Under the pieces are notes generated by a model that made no database searches, was not told where the DNA came from, and saw only the letters and a program-made list of their open reading frames with translations. From positions 1 to 64,000 of the forward strand of contig NZ_PGVH01000047.1 in assembly GCF_004168585.1 (NCBI RefSeq): a stretch of DNA of 64,000 nt, given 5' to 3'. Below, piece after piece: positions 38,172 through 45,651 of this stretch. Origin of the DNA: Shewanella sp. OPT22. GTDB taxonomy: Bacteria > Pseudomonadota > Gammaproteobacteria > Enterobacterales > Shewanellaceae. A program made the translations under genes and the position numbers. Each line of letters opens with the position of its first letter. Positions within the stretch are counted from its first letter, which is position 1.

Positions 38172-39899
38172 CTAAACATGGCCTTTTCTTATTTCTTGTT
38201 GTAAGTGTGCCCAGCTAATGAGGCCAACTAAGTTATCTTTTTTGCCTTGATAAATAGCAACCTCGCCACTTCGTTTTATCGCAAGAAGTTTATAGGCTTC
38301 ATCAACAGATGCTGTATCAGGTAAAAGTTTGACGGGATGGGATGAAAGTACCGTATTTTCACCATCAGCTTGAAATTCAAGCTTGAGCATTTCAACGTGC
38401 CCTGTTTCTGTTCGGCTTAAAACAGGTCGGCCTTCGGCACGTTTCATCACTTCAAGCAGCAACTCACCGTTTTGATTGACGACTAATAAACGAGAATCCA
38501 TCAAGGCTCTAACGCCAGTTTTTTGCAGCCCTAAGTTCAGAGGCGGTACTTTGTAACCTAAGCCCATCATCTCACACTGTTTAAAAAATATTGAACGGCA
38601 ATTAAACCATTGATAAGCGGTTAAGAATGCAGGAATGGTTACAAACATTGCAGGCAAAATGATGGACGCATCGTTTGTTAGTTCTAAGAGTGCGACTAAT
38701 GCTGCAAGCGGGGCGCTAAGGCTAACCCCCATCACCGCCGTCATTCCAATCACGGTATAAAGGCCAATGTAGGGAATGCTCGAAGGAAATAGCATCGCAC
38801 TGATTAAGGCTAATATCGCACCTAAAAGTGCACCGATTCCATAAAGGGGGCCAATAAGACCACCCGGAATACTCAAGCCGACAGCACAAACGGTTGCCAG
38901 TGTTTTCGCAAGTAATAAGGCTATCAATAAAGATATTGCCGTTTTATTCTCTATGGCGAGATTAATCGCTAAGTCGCCACTGCCTAATGCATGAGGTAAA
39001 AATAACCCAATAATGGTTGTGATAACACCGGCTAATAGAAACTTGGTGTATAAAGGCCACTCATGGCTCAATTTGGTGATTTTTAACAGTGAAAAGTTAA
39101 AAAATGCAGAATAACAACCGAGAATGATGCCACCAATCAATAGGACTGGGTAATGGCTCAATGGAATATGAATCACTTGGATAAGATCAAATTCGTGCAC
39201 ATTCCCAAATACCAGCCGACTAGTAACTGCACCACATACCGCTGATAACAGAATAGGGAAAAAATAGTGAATGCGGTATTCACGAATAATGACTTCGAGT
39301 ACAAAAATTACTGCAGCTAAGGGAGCGTTGAAGGTGGCTGAAATGCCTGCTGCAATACCGCTGGCACACATGATCCTGACGCTATTGTCAGGAAGATTAA
39401 ATTTTTCTGCTAGGACACTGGCACTCACTGCGCCCAAATGAATCGCTGGGCCTTCACGTCCTACAGAAAAGTTAGAGGCCAATGCTGCGAGAGCTTGAAA
39501 GAATTGTCCAGGAGCTGATTGAAGTGGGATCTTTCCATAATGGAGTTTATAGCGATGCATCACATAAGCTATACCCATCCGTTTATAGCGTTTCGAACTG
39601 GTATAACGGGCTAAAAGCCATATCACAATAGCCCCTAGTATGGGTAAGTAATACCGCCAATCCCAGAGACTGTCTCTCAGGTCAATATGTTTAAGTTCGG
39701 TAAAGTGAAAAGAGGCATTCAATAAAAGTCTAAAAAGGATAATTATTCCAGATGCAATCAGTGCAAACAGTAATGCAAGCAAGCAAAGTTGAATACTCGT
39801 TTTACCTTCAGAAAGGTGATTGCGTAAACCAACCGTTAAGTACTGGCGTGCTTTGGTAATTCTATGAGAATTAATTATCGCTTTTAATGTAGAATGCAC
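38172..39899 (-). CDS. CLC-family chloride transporter or channel with C-terminal CBS region
   Basis: A 575-residue CLC membrane protein with about 10-12 helices up to residue 440 and a CBS-like cytosolic end (LLPDTASVDEAYKLLAIKRSGEVAIYQ). GREGPAIHLGA carries the gating Glu149 (E. coli ClcA Glu148), and FNAPLAAVIFVLEV is the next conserved helix. Ungapped alignment puts Val203 at the position of the internal proton Glu203 of ClcA. CLC channels, rather than exchangers, usually have Val here. The GSGIP chloride motif is not recognisable; the region reads YKRMGIAYVMHRYK. Whether it is an exchanger or a channel cannot be told. It diverges from the DUF6776 gene. Confidence 0.88.
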   Translation of the reverse strand: MHSTLKAIINSHRITKARQYLTVGLRNHLSEGKTSIQLCLLALLFALIASGIIILFRLLLNASFHFTELKHIDLRDSLWDWRYYLPILGAIVIWLLARYTSSKRYKRMGIAYVMHRYKLHYGKIPLQSAPGQFFQALAALASNFSVGREGPAIHLGAVSASVLAEKFNLPDNSVRIMCASGIAAGISATFNAPLAAVIFVLEVIIREYRIHYFFPILLSAVCGAVTSRLVFGNVHEFDLIQVIHIPLSHYPVLLIGGIILGCYSAFFNFSLLKITKLSHEWPLYTKFLLAGVITTIIGLFLPHALGSGDLAINLAIENKTAISLLIALLLAKTLATVCAVGLSIPGGLIGPLYGIGALLGAILALISAMLFPSSIPYIGLYTVIGMTAVMGVSLSAPLAALVALLELTNDASIILPAMFVTIPAFLTAYQWFNCRSIFFKQCEMMGLGYKVPPLNLGLQKTGVRALMDSRLLVVNQNGELLLEVMKRAEGRPVLSRTETGHVEMLKLEFQADGENTVLSSHPVKLLPDTASVDEAYKLLAIKRSGEVAIYQGKKDNLVGLISWAHLQQEIRKGHV

Positions 39900-39938
39900 T
39901 AAATAAACCTAATCCTTTAATTTTTTGAGCAAAAGCTA

Positions 39939-40745
39939 ATGGTAAATTATGAGCGTTGGCGAAACCGCCTGCAAGTGATAGAGCGTAATTATCTTCCTAT
40001 CAATCGATATTTATTTATCGTTGTTATTATTTCGTTTCTAATTGGTGCACTTGGCTATCATGCTTATCAAGATGTTTTACCTGTCAAAGTGAAAAAGTCA
40101 GCACAACTTGAGAAGCTCAAGCAAGAGAACAGTAATCACTTGCAGGATCTAGCCAGCAAAAATCTTGAAATTACGCTTGAGAAACAAGCGAATGCCAATA
40201 TGGAAATCATGTTTGTTGAACAAAGAAACAAGCTAAAGGATTTAGAAAGAGAGTTAGCATTTTATCGAAGTATTATGGCGCCAGAAAAAGCAGCTCAAGG
40301 TGTCAGTATCCATGATTTAACGTTTGAACCATCAATTGTAGATGGTCAACACGATTTGACTCTGATCCTTACTCAACAAAAAAAGCGTCGTCGTTCTCTG
40401 GCTGGCTTTGCTGAGCTGACCTTGATTGGGGTAAAGGATGGTAAAGAAGTCACTCAATCAATTAATAAACTTGTTTCAAACGAGTTTAAGTTTAAGTTTC
40501 GATTTTTCCAGATGTTAGAAGCTCGATTGTCATTACCGGTTGGCACAGATTGGAAAGAAGTTCAGGTGAAGGTAAAAGTGCCTGCGACTCGTTGGTCTAG
40601 CGCAGAAGAAACAGAACGCACCTTTAACTTGAAGAAGTTACTTGCCGATGAAACTCAAGAAACTCAGCAAGCCATAGACGAATATATGAAGAAGCAACAA
40701 AAAGGTGTTGAGCAAGTCACTAAAGGTGAAGTTCCAGCTTCTTGA
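39939..40745 (+). CDS. DUF6776 family membrane-anchored coiled-coil protein
   Basis: A 268-residue protein with one N-terminal membrane helix (about 24-46), a periplasmic coiled coil (about 55-115; KLKQENSNHLQDLASKNLEI) and a beta-rich C-terminal domain (DLTLILTQQKKRRRSLAGFAELTLIG). This layout and position before erpA are typical of DUF6776 proteins in Alteromonadales. Function is not known; an envelope role is suggested only by topology. Confidence 0.8.
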   Translation: MVNYERWRNRLQVIERNYLPINRYLFIVVIISFLIGALGYHAYQDVLPVKVKKSAQLEKLKQENSNHLQDLASKNLEITLEKQANANMEIMFVEQRNKLKDLERELAFYRSIMAPEKAAQGVSIHDLTFEPSIVDGQHDLTLILTQQKKRRRSLAGFAELTLIGVKDGKEVTQSINKLVSNEFKFKFRFFQMLEARLSLPVGTDWKEVQVKVKVPATRWSSAEETERTFNLKKLLADETQETQQAIDEYMKKQQKGVEQVTKGEVPAS

Positions 40746-40849
40746 GCAGAATACTTGAACAGTTCACTAAGGTATTAGATAATTATACTTATGAGTATGA
40801 GAATAATTAACTGAACGCGTCCCACAAATGTGTGATGTAAGAGGTTTTA

Positions 40850-41251
40850 ATGACGGAACAAACTGAAGCGGTCGTTCAAGAAATTGAGCCAAACGAGCAA
40901 AATGAAGATCAAGCTGATGCGAGCTTGCCAATTAAATTTACTGACCAAGCTGCAAGCAAGGTAAAAGAACTGCTAGAAGATGAGGAAAACCCAGAACTTA
41001 AACTTCGTGTTTATGTTACAGGTGGTGGTTGCTCAGGTTTCCAGTACGGTTTTACTTTTGATGAGAAAAGCAACGATGGCGATTTTATGATTGAGAAACA
41101 AGGTGTTTCTTTAGTGGTTGATCCCATGAGTCTTCAATATCTGATGGGCGGGGAAGTTGATTACACTTCAGGCTTGGAAGGTTCACGGTTCTTTGTTCGC
41201 AATCCAAATGCCACAACAACTTGTGGTTGTGGGGCTAGCTTCTCAATTTAA
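40850..41251 (+). CDS. erpA: Iron-sulfur cluster insertion protein ErpA
   Basis: A-type carrier that delivers Fe-S clusters to target proteins such as isoprenoid-synthesis enzymes. The three cluster-binding cysteines are in [15 protein letters not shown] and the C-terminal [12 protein letters not shown]. The first 25 residues are an acidic extension ([16 protein letters not shown]) not found in E. coli ErpA, so at 133 residues it is longer than usual. AAGAGG precedes the ATG. A terminator lies just after. Confidence 0.93.
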   Translation: MTEQTEAVVQEIEPNEQNEDQADASLPIKFTDQAASKVKELLEDEENPELKLRVYVTGGGCSGFQYGFTFDEKSNDGDFMIEKQGVSLVVDPMSLQYLMGGEVDYTSGLEGSRFFVRNPNATTTCGCGASFSI

Positions 41252-41266
41252 GTTTCGCAGATTAAT

Positions 41267-41292
41267 AAGCCGGATTAAGTCCGGCTTTTTTG
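41267..41292 (+). terminator. Terminator after erpA
   Basis: AAGCCGGA and TCCGGCTT pair around a short TTAAG loop and are followed by six T. It ends about 15 bases before the start of the fau gene, so it overlaps that gene's leader. Confidence 0.85.
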
Positions 41293-41306
41293 TGCCTGGA
41301 GTATTT

Positions 41307-41888
41307 ATGGATAGAAACGCAATAAGAAAATCCGTTAGGGAAAAAAGGAAAGCAATCTCACAGCCTGAACAACACGTTTTTGCATCTAAAGCCTCATTGT
41401 TGGCCGTCAATTGGTTAGAGACCATCAAGTCGGAAGAAGTTGCTTTGTATCTTACTCATGATGGTGAATTGGATACTCAGCCACTTATTCGAACACTGTG
41501 GAAATTAGGAAAGAAAGTCTACGTTCCCGTTTTGCACCCTTTCTGCGATGGTCACTTAGTTTTTATTGAATACTCACCAACATCACCCATGGTCAAAAAT
41601 CATTATGGGATATCTGAACCTAAATTAGATGTCACAAAATTGATCCCAGCTTCTAAGTTAGATGTAATTTTTACTCCATTAGTCGCGTTTGATCATTTTG
41701 GTAATCGTATGGGAATGGGCGGGGGGTACTATGATCGAACTTTATCATCCTTAAGAGAATCAGACTCAGTAGAAATCGCCGGTTTTGCATTTGAATGTCA
41801 AAAGCTAACGAGCTTACCTGTCGAGTCTTGGGACGTACCACTGAAGCAAATTATCACGCCAGAAAAAGTTTATACATATAGCTTTTAA
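41307..41888 (+). CDS. fau: 5-formyltetrahydrofolate cyclo-ligase
   Basis: Converts 5-formyl-THF to 5,10-methenyl-THF with ATP. Family signature FGNRMGMGGGYYDRTL lies near residue 135. The N-terminal RNAIRKSVREKRKAIS with its basic phosphate-binding residues is also typical. The ATG at 41307 is chosen, with CCTGGAG just upstream; a frame extending back to 41157 overlaps erpA and is not supported. The 193-residue length is normal. The 6S RNA gene that often precedes this gene in gammaproteobacteria is absent here. Confidence 0.9.
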   Translation: MDRNAIRKSVREKRKAISQPEQHVFASKASLLAVNWLETIKSEEVALYLTHDGELDTQPLIRTLWKLGKKVYVPVLHPFCDGHLVFIEYSPTSPMVKNHYGISEPKLDVTKLIPASKLDVIFTPLVAFDHFGNRMGMGGGYYDRTLSSLRESDSVEIAGFAFECQKLTSLPVESWDVPLKQIITPEKVYTYSF

Positions 41889-41952
41889 ATTTAAGTAAAT
41901 TTTTAGTTTCTATCTATACTAAACGGAGAAACCCAAGCCGCCGAGGTAGATG

Positions 41953-42441
41953 ATGGAAGTTGAAATCGTAAATTTGGAAGAGGAATCAATTGCTTTCATT
42001 CCACATGAAGGTGAACCTGCCGATGTTGGAGATACTGCAATTAAGTTCGATCTTTGGCGATTTGAAACTGGCTATTCACCAATAAAAGAGTCTAATTCTT
42101 ACGGAATCTTTGTAACGGATCCTGATGAAGTTGGTGATAAAGGATTCCGCTTTGATATCGGTGGTTCAGTAAGTCATGAAGTACCAGAAAACTATTATGA
42201 TGTGAGAAATGGCGTCATTGCTGGTGGACGTTACGCAAAAGCTAGACATACCGGCAGTTATGAGACTCTATCTAAAACATTTAGAGAATTTATTGATGAC
42301 TGGCTTCCTGCAAGTGGTGAGTCTAGAACGGAAGAACCTTGTTTTTTCCACTACGTTGTATTGCCGGGAGCAGTGCAACACGTAGACGATATCGTTACCG
42401 ATATCTATTTACCATTGAAGGCGATTGAAGAGATTACTTAA
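41953..42441 (+). CDS. GyrI-like small-molecule binding domain protein
   Basis: A single-domain protein of about 162 residues with the SOUL/GyrI-like fold seen in SbmC and the effector-binding part of AraC regulators. The second half has the typical GGRYAKARHTGSYETLSKTFREFIDDWLP pattern, where a Tyr/Glu-rich strand-helix precedes the FxEFIxxWLP helix. Two adjacent ATGs (41950, 41953) are possible; the second is better spaced from GAGG. No DNA-binding domain is present. It may bind a hydrophobic molecule or protect gyrase; its exact role is unknown. Confidence 0.75.
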   Translation: MEVEIVNLEEESIAFIPHEGEPADVGDTAIKFDLWRFETGYSPIKESNSYGIFVTDPDEVGDKGFRFDIGGSVSHEVPENYYDVRNGVIAGGRYAKARHTGSYETLSKTFREFIDDWLPASGESRTEEPCFFHYVVLPGAVQHVDDIVTDIYLPLKAIEEIT

Positions 42442-42492
42442 ATCAATCAGTGATACAATGTCGGAATAACAATACCTTAAAACGACACATTC

Positions 42493-43926
42493 ATGCAGCT
42501 TACTCATACCTACCTTGAGCTCGGAGAGCGCTTTTTCGAGCTTAACTCTCCCGCCTCTTTTAGAAGACCGTCTTTGTTTTTGTGGAATACAGAAGTCGAA
42601 GAGCAATTAAACTTGAGCGGCGAATTCAATTCTGAGGTTGAGCAAGCTCATTACTTTTCGGGTAACAGACAACTTCCTACTTCAAAACCACTTTCGATGG
42701 CGTATGCAGGGCATCAGTTTGGACATTTCAATCCACAACTGGGCGATGGCAGGGCACATCTTCTGGGTGAAATTTTGGATGAACAAGGTAACCGTTGGGA
42801 TCTGCAACTCAAAGGATCTGGTCAAAGTGCCTTTTCTCGAAATGGTGATGGACGTTGTGCATTAGGCCCAGCAATACGCGAGTTCATTATGAGTGAAGCT
42901 ATGTATTACTTGGGAGTGCCTACCACTCGTTGTTTAGCGGTAACTAAAACTGGCGAAAGCGTTTATCGTCAAAGCCAACATGAAGGCGCTGTTGTTACTC
43001 GTATTGCTTCAAGTCACATTAGAGTGGGGACATTTCAGTATTTTGCTGCAAAAGGTGATATTGAGTCATTAAGGCGTTTGGCTGATTACACGATTGAGCG
43101 TCACTACCCTGAAGTACTTCAACAAAAAGAAGATAAATATGTTCAGTTACTTGCCAGTGTGATCGAGCAGCAAATTGAACTTGTCGTTCAGTGGCTACGA
43201 GTTGGGTTTATCCACGGGGTTATGAATACCGATAATACTGCTATTTCAGGTGAAACCATCGATTATGGCCCTTGCGCTATGATGGGCGCATACGATCCTA
43301 AAACTGTATATAGTTCGATTGATAGAAACGGTCGTTATGCATTTGGAAACCAAGCACAAATTGCTCACTGGAATATGGCGAGGTTTGCTGAGGCGCTGCT
43401 TCAACTCGCAAATGATGATAATGACTTACTTGAACCAATGCAGAGATTAATCGATGATTTTTCTGATAAATTTAATCAAACTTATGTGGAAATGATGCAT
43501 CAGAAGCTGGGCTTAAAAACAATAAACCATGAATTACTTTCGACACTGACAAGCTTAATGCTAGAGCACAAACTGGATTATACGAAAACCTTTGACTTGT
43601 TGACTCGCTCACTTACGTGTAACAAAGCTCTCGAGCTTGTGACTGAAAGGCTTGGAGATTGGGTTAGGCTATGGAGTAACGAGCTTGATGAAAATGAAAT
43701 TGATAATGTTCAGCAACTCATGCGAAAAGCGAATCCCGTGATTATTCCTAGAAATCATATTGTTGAAGGCATAATCGAAGAGTGTGAAGCAACGGGGAAA
43801 CCCGACGCTGTAATGGCGTTTTTAAAGGCTCTTAAAGCACCATATCAAGACACTGAATTAGCAGAAAATTACAAAATGTCTGATCACGAATTTAATCTTC
43901 ATTACCAGACATTTTGCGGAACCTAG
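42493..43926 (+). CDS. selO: Protein adenylyltransferase SelO (YdiU/UPF0061)
   Basis: Pseudokinase-fold enzyme that transfers AMP from ATP to proteins. Conserved segments are MAYAGHQFGHFNPQLGDGRA, LQLKGSGQSAFSRNGDGR, RIASSHIRVGTFQYF, HGVMNTDN with the catalytic-loop residues, and the metal-binding Asp of IDYGPCAMM. The 477-residue length matches E. coli YdiU, and a Cys three residues from the end is in the place of its redox cysteine. A second Cys lies in DYGPC. The gene is monocistronic or coupled to the GyrI-like gene 51 bases upstream. Confidence 0.92.
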   Translation: MQLTHTYLELGERFFELNSPASFRRPSLFLWNTEVEEQLNLSGEFNSEVEQAHYFSGNRQLPTSKPLSMAYAGHQFGHFNPQLGDGRAHLLGEILDEQGNRWDLQLKGSGQSAFSRNGDGRCALGPAIREFIMSEAMYYLGVPTTRCLAVTKTGESVYRQSQHEGAVVTRIASSHIRVGTFQYFAAKGDIESLRRLADYTIERHYPEVLQQKEDKYVQLLASVIEQQIELVVQWLRVGFIHGVMNTDNTAISGETIDYGPCAMMGAYDPKTVYSSIDRNGRYAFGNQAQIAHWNMARFAEALLQLANDDNDLLEPMQRLIDDFSDKFNQTYVEMMHQKLGLKTINHELLSTLTSLMLEHKLDYTKTFDLLTRSLTCNKALELVTERLGDWVRLWSNELDENEIDNVQQLMRKANPVIIPRNHIVEGIIEECEATGKPDAVMAFLKALKAPYQDTELAENYKMSDHEFNLHYQTFCGT

Positions 43927-43930
43927 AGAC

Positions 43931-44881
43931 CTAAGTTTTAGATGAAAATAATTTTTTTATTACGCTGATACTTGCCAGTGCAATTGAACCAACAATAACC
44001 CCTAAAACGGTATGTAATAAGCTTGGTGTGATTGCACTCATGAAGCCTGAAATAGCAGGAATAGATTGCCAAAGGGTGTTCACATAACGGATAGGTTCAT
44101 TAAGAATATGAACGCCATGGTCAATGATACCGCCGCCAACCATAAACATGGCAACGGTTCCCGCAAAAGTGAGAAACTTCATTAGCTTTGGTGCCGAATT
44201 TAACAGTAGAACTCCTAGATATTTACCCAGTACTCCAATCTTTTGTTGTGCATTCTTTCTCAACAAATAAGCGCCAGCATCATCCATTCGAACAATGGCA
44301 GCAACTAGGCCATAAACACCTATTGTCATGATGATGGCAATAATAGCCAGTGTAGAAGCCTGAGTAATTATGTCTTCATGTGCCACAACACCAAGTGTAA
44401 TCGCAATGATTTCTGCCGAAAGTACGAAATCAGTACGAATCGCTCCGGTTACTTTTGTTTTTTCATATTCGATGAGTTCCTCGTCGCTTAAGTTGGCTTG
44501 TTTGCTTTTAAGGTCACTTTCATCGTCACTGTTGGGTTCGTCGTTATGAAACAGTTTTTCATGAATTTTTTCGTAGCCTTCAAAGCACAGATATAAGCCA
44601 CCAAACATCAATAATGGCGTGATTAACCACGGAATAAATGCACTGATGAGTAGTGCAGAAGGAACTAAGATAAGTTTATTTTTAAAAGAACCTTTGGCAA
44701 CCGCCCAGACAACCGGAAGTTCTCTGTCGGTACTCACCCCTGTGACTTGTTGAGCATTGAGCGCTAGATCATCACCTAATACGCCTGCTGTTTTTTTTGC
44801 AGCGACTTTGCTCATAACGGCAACATCATCAAGAATGGTCGCAATGTCATCGAGTAGGGTTAGTAGGCTTGCACCAGCCAT
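43931..44881 (-). CDS. DUF808 family inner-membrane protein (YedI-like)
   Basis: A 316-residue membrane protein with about eight hydrophobic segments. The start MAGASLLTLLDDIATILDDVAVMSKVAAKKTAG is characteristic of the DUF808/YedI family. The ATG at 44881 has AAAGGA upstream and is preferred to the frame start at 44902. An acidic loop (HNDEPNSDDESDLKSKQ) separates two membrane halves. Function is unknown. It converges on selO with only a few bases between stops and diverges from rpiA. Confidence 0.85.
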   Translation of the reverse strand: MAGASLLTLLDDIATILDDVAVMSKVAAKKTAGVLGDDLALNAQQVTGVSTDRELPVVWAVAKGSFKNKLILVPSALLISAFIPWLITPLLMFGGLYLCFEGYEKIHEKLFHNDEPNSDDESDLKSKQANLSDEELIEYEKTKVTGAIRTDFVLSAEIIAITLGVVAHEDIITQASTLAIIAIIMTIGVYGLVAAIVRMDDAGAYLLRKNAQQKIGVLGKYLGVLLLNSAPKLMKFLTFAGTVAMFMVGGGIIDHGVHILNEPIRYVNTLWQSIPAISGFMSAITPSLLHTVLGVIVGSIALASISVIKKLFSSKT

Positions 44882-44993
44882 AGTAAATCCTTTTAAATAC
44901 AATTGATGCTCAATATCCTAACCCACTTATCATTTTTTCTAAATAAAACAGGTATACTATTGCCAATTTATTAATGTCTTATCGGAATCAGTT

Positions 44994-45650
44994 ATGACTC
45001 AAGATGAAATGAAAAAAGCGGCAGGTTGGGCTGCACTTGAATATGTAGAAAAAGATACAATTGTAGGTGTAGGTACAGGTTCAACGGTTAATCATTTTAT
45101 TGATGCGCTTGCAACGATGAAAGCAGACATTGAAGGTGCGGTTTCAAGTTCTGAAGCTTCAACTCAAAAAATGAAGGCGTTAGGCATTCCAGTATTTGAT
45201 TTGAATGCCGTAGATGATTTGTCTGTATACGTTGATGGTGCAGATGAAATTAATGGCCACATGGATATGATTAAAGGTGGTGGCGCTGCGCTTACGCGTG
45301 AAAAAATCGTTGCAGCGGTTGCGGATAGATTTATTTGTATCGTTGATAACACCAAACAAGTTGATATTTTAGGTAAGTTTCCACTTCCTGTTGAAGTGAT
45401 TCCAATGGCGCGCTCGTACGTTGCTCGTGAGTTAGTTAAACTTGGCGGCGATCCTGTATATCGTGAAGGTGTAGTTACTGATAACGGTAATGTGATTTTA
45501 GACGTTTATAACCTTGAAATCATGGAGCCTAAAAAATTAGAGGCTCAAATTAATGCCATTGTTGGTGTTGTAACTAATGGTTTATTTGCTGACCGCGGTG
45601 CAGATGTACTTCTAGTTGGCACCCCAGAAGGTGTAAAAACAGTTAAGTAA
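44994..45650 (+). CDS. rpiA: Ribose-5-phosphate isomerase A
   Basis: Interconverts ribose-5-phosphate and ribulose-5-phosphate in the pentose phosphate pathway. [47 protein letters not shown] and ALTREKIVA hold the substrate-binding and catalytic residues. The 218-residue length is standard. A TATACT hexamer at 44953-44958 is a possible -10 site. Its stop is one base from the stop of the convergent 845-residue protein gene, with no terminator hairpin between them. Confidence 0.95.
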   Translation: MTQDEMKKAAGWAALEYVEKDTIVGVGTGSTVNHFIDALATMKADIEGAVSSSEASTQKMKALGIPVFDLNAVDDLSVYVDGADEINGHMDMIKGGGAALTREKIVAAVADRFICIVDNTKQVDILGKFPLPVEVIPMARSYVARELVKLGGDPVYREGVVTDNGNVILDVYNLEIMEPKKLEAQINAIVGVVTNGLFADRGADVLLVGTPEGVKTVK

Positions 45651-45651
45651 G

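Noticed and set aside
41252-41306. Possible 6S RNA gene before fau
   Set aside because: The space between erpA and fau is only 55 bases and is filled by a terminator; 6S RNA needs about 180 bases.
42493-43926. Loss of SelO function because one redox Cys position differs from E. coli
   Set aside because: The catalytic-loop and metal residues are intact and a Cys occurs in DYGPC and near the end; the difference could be lineage variation and I cannot align it reliably by eye.
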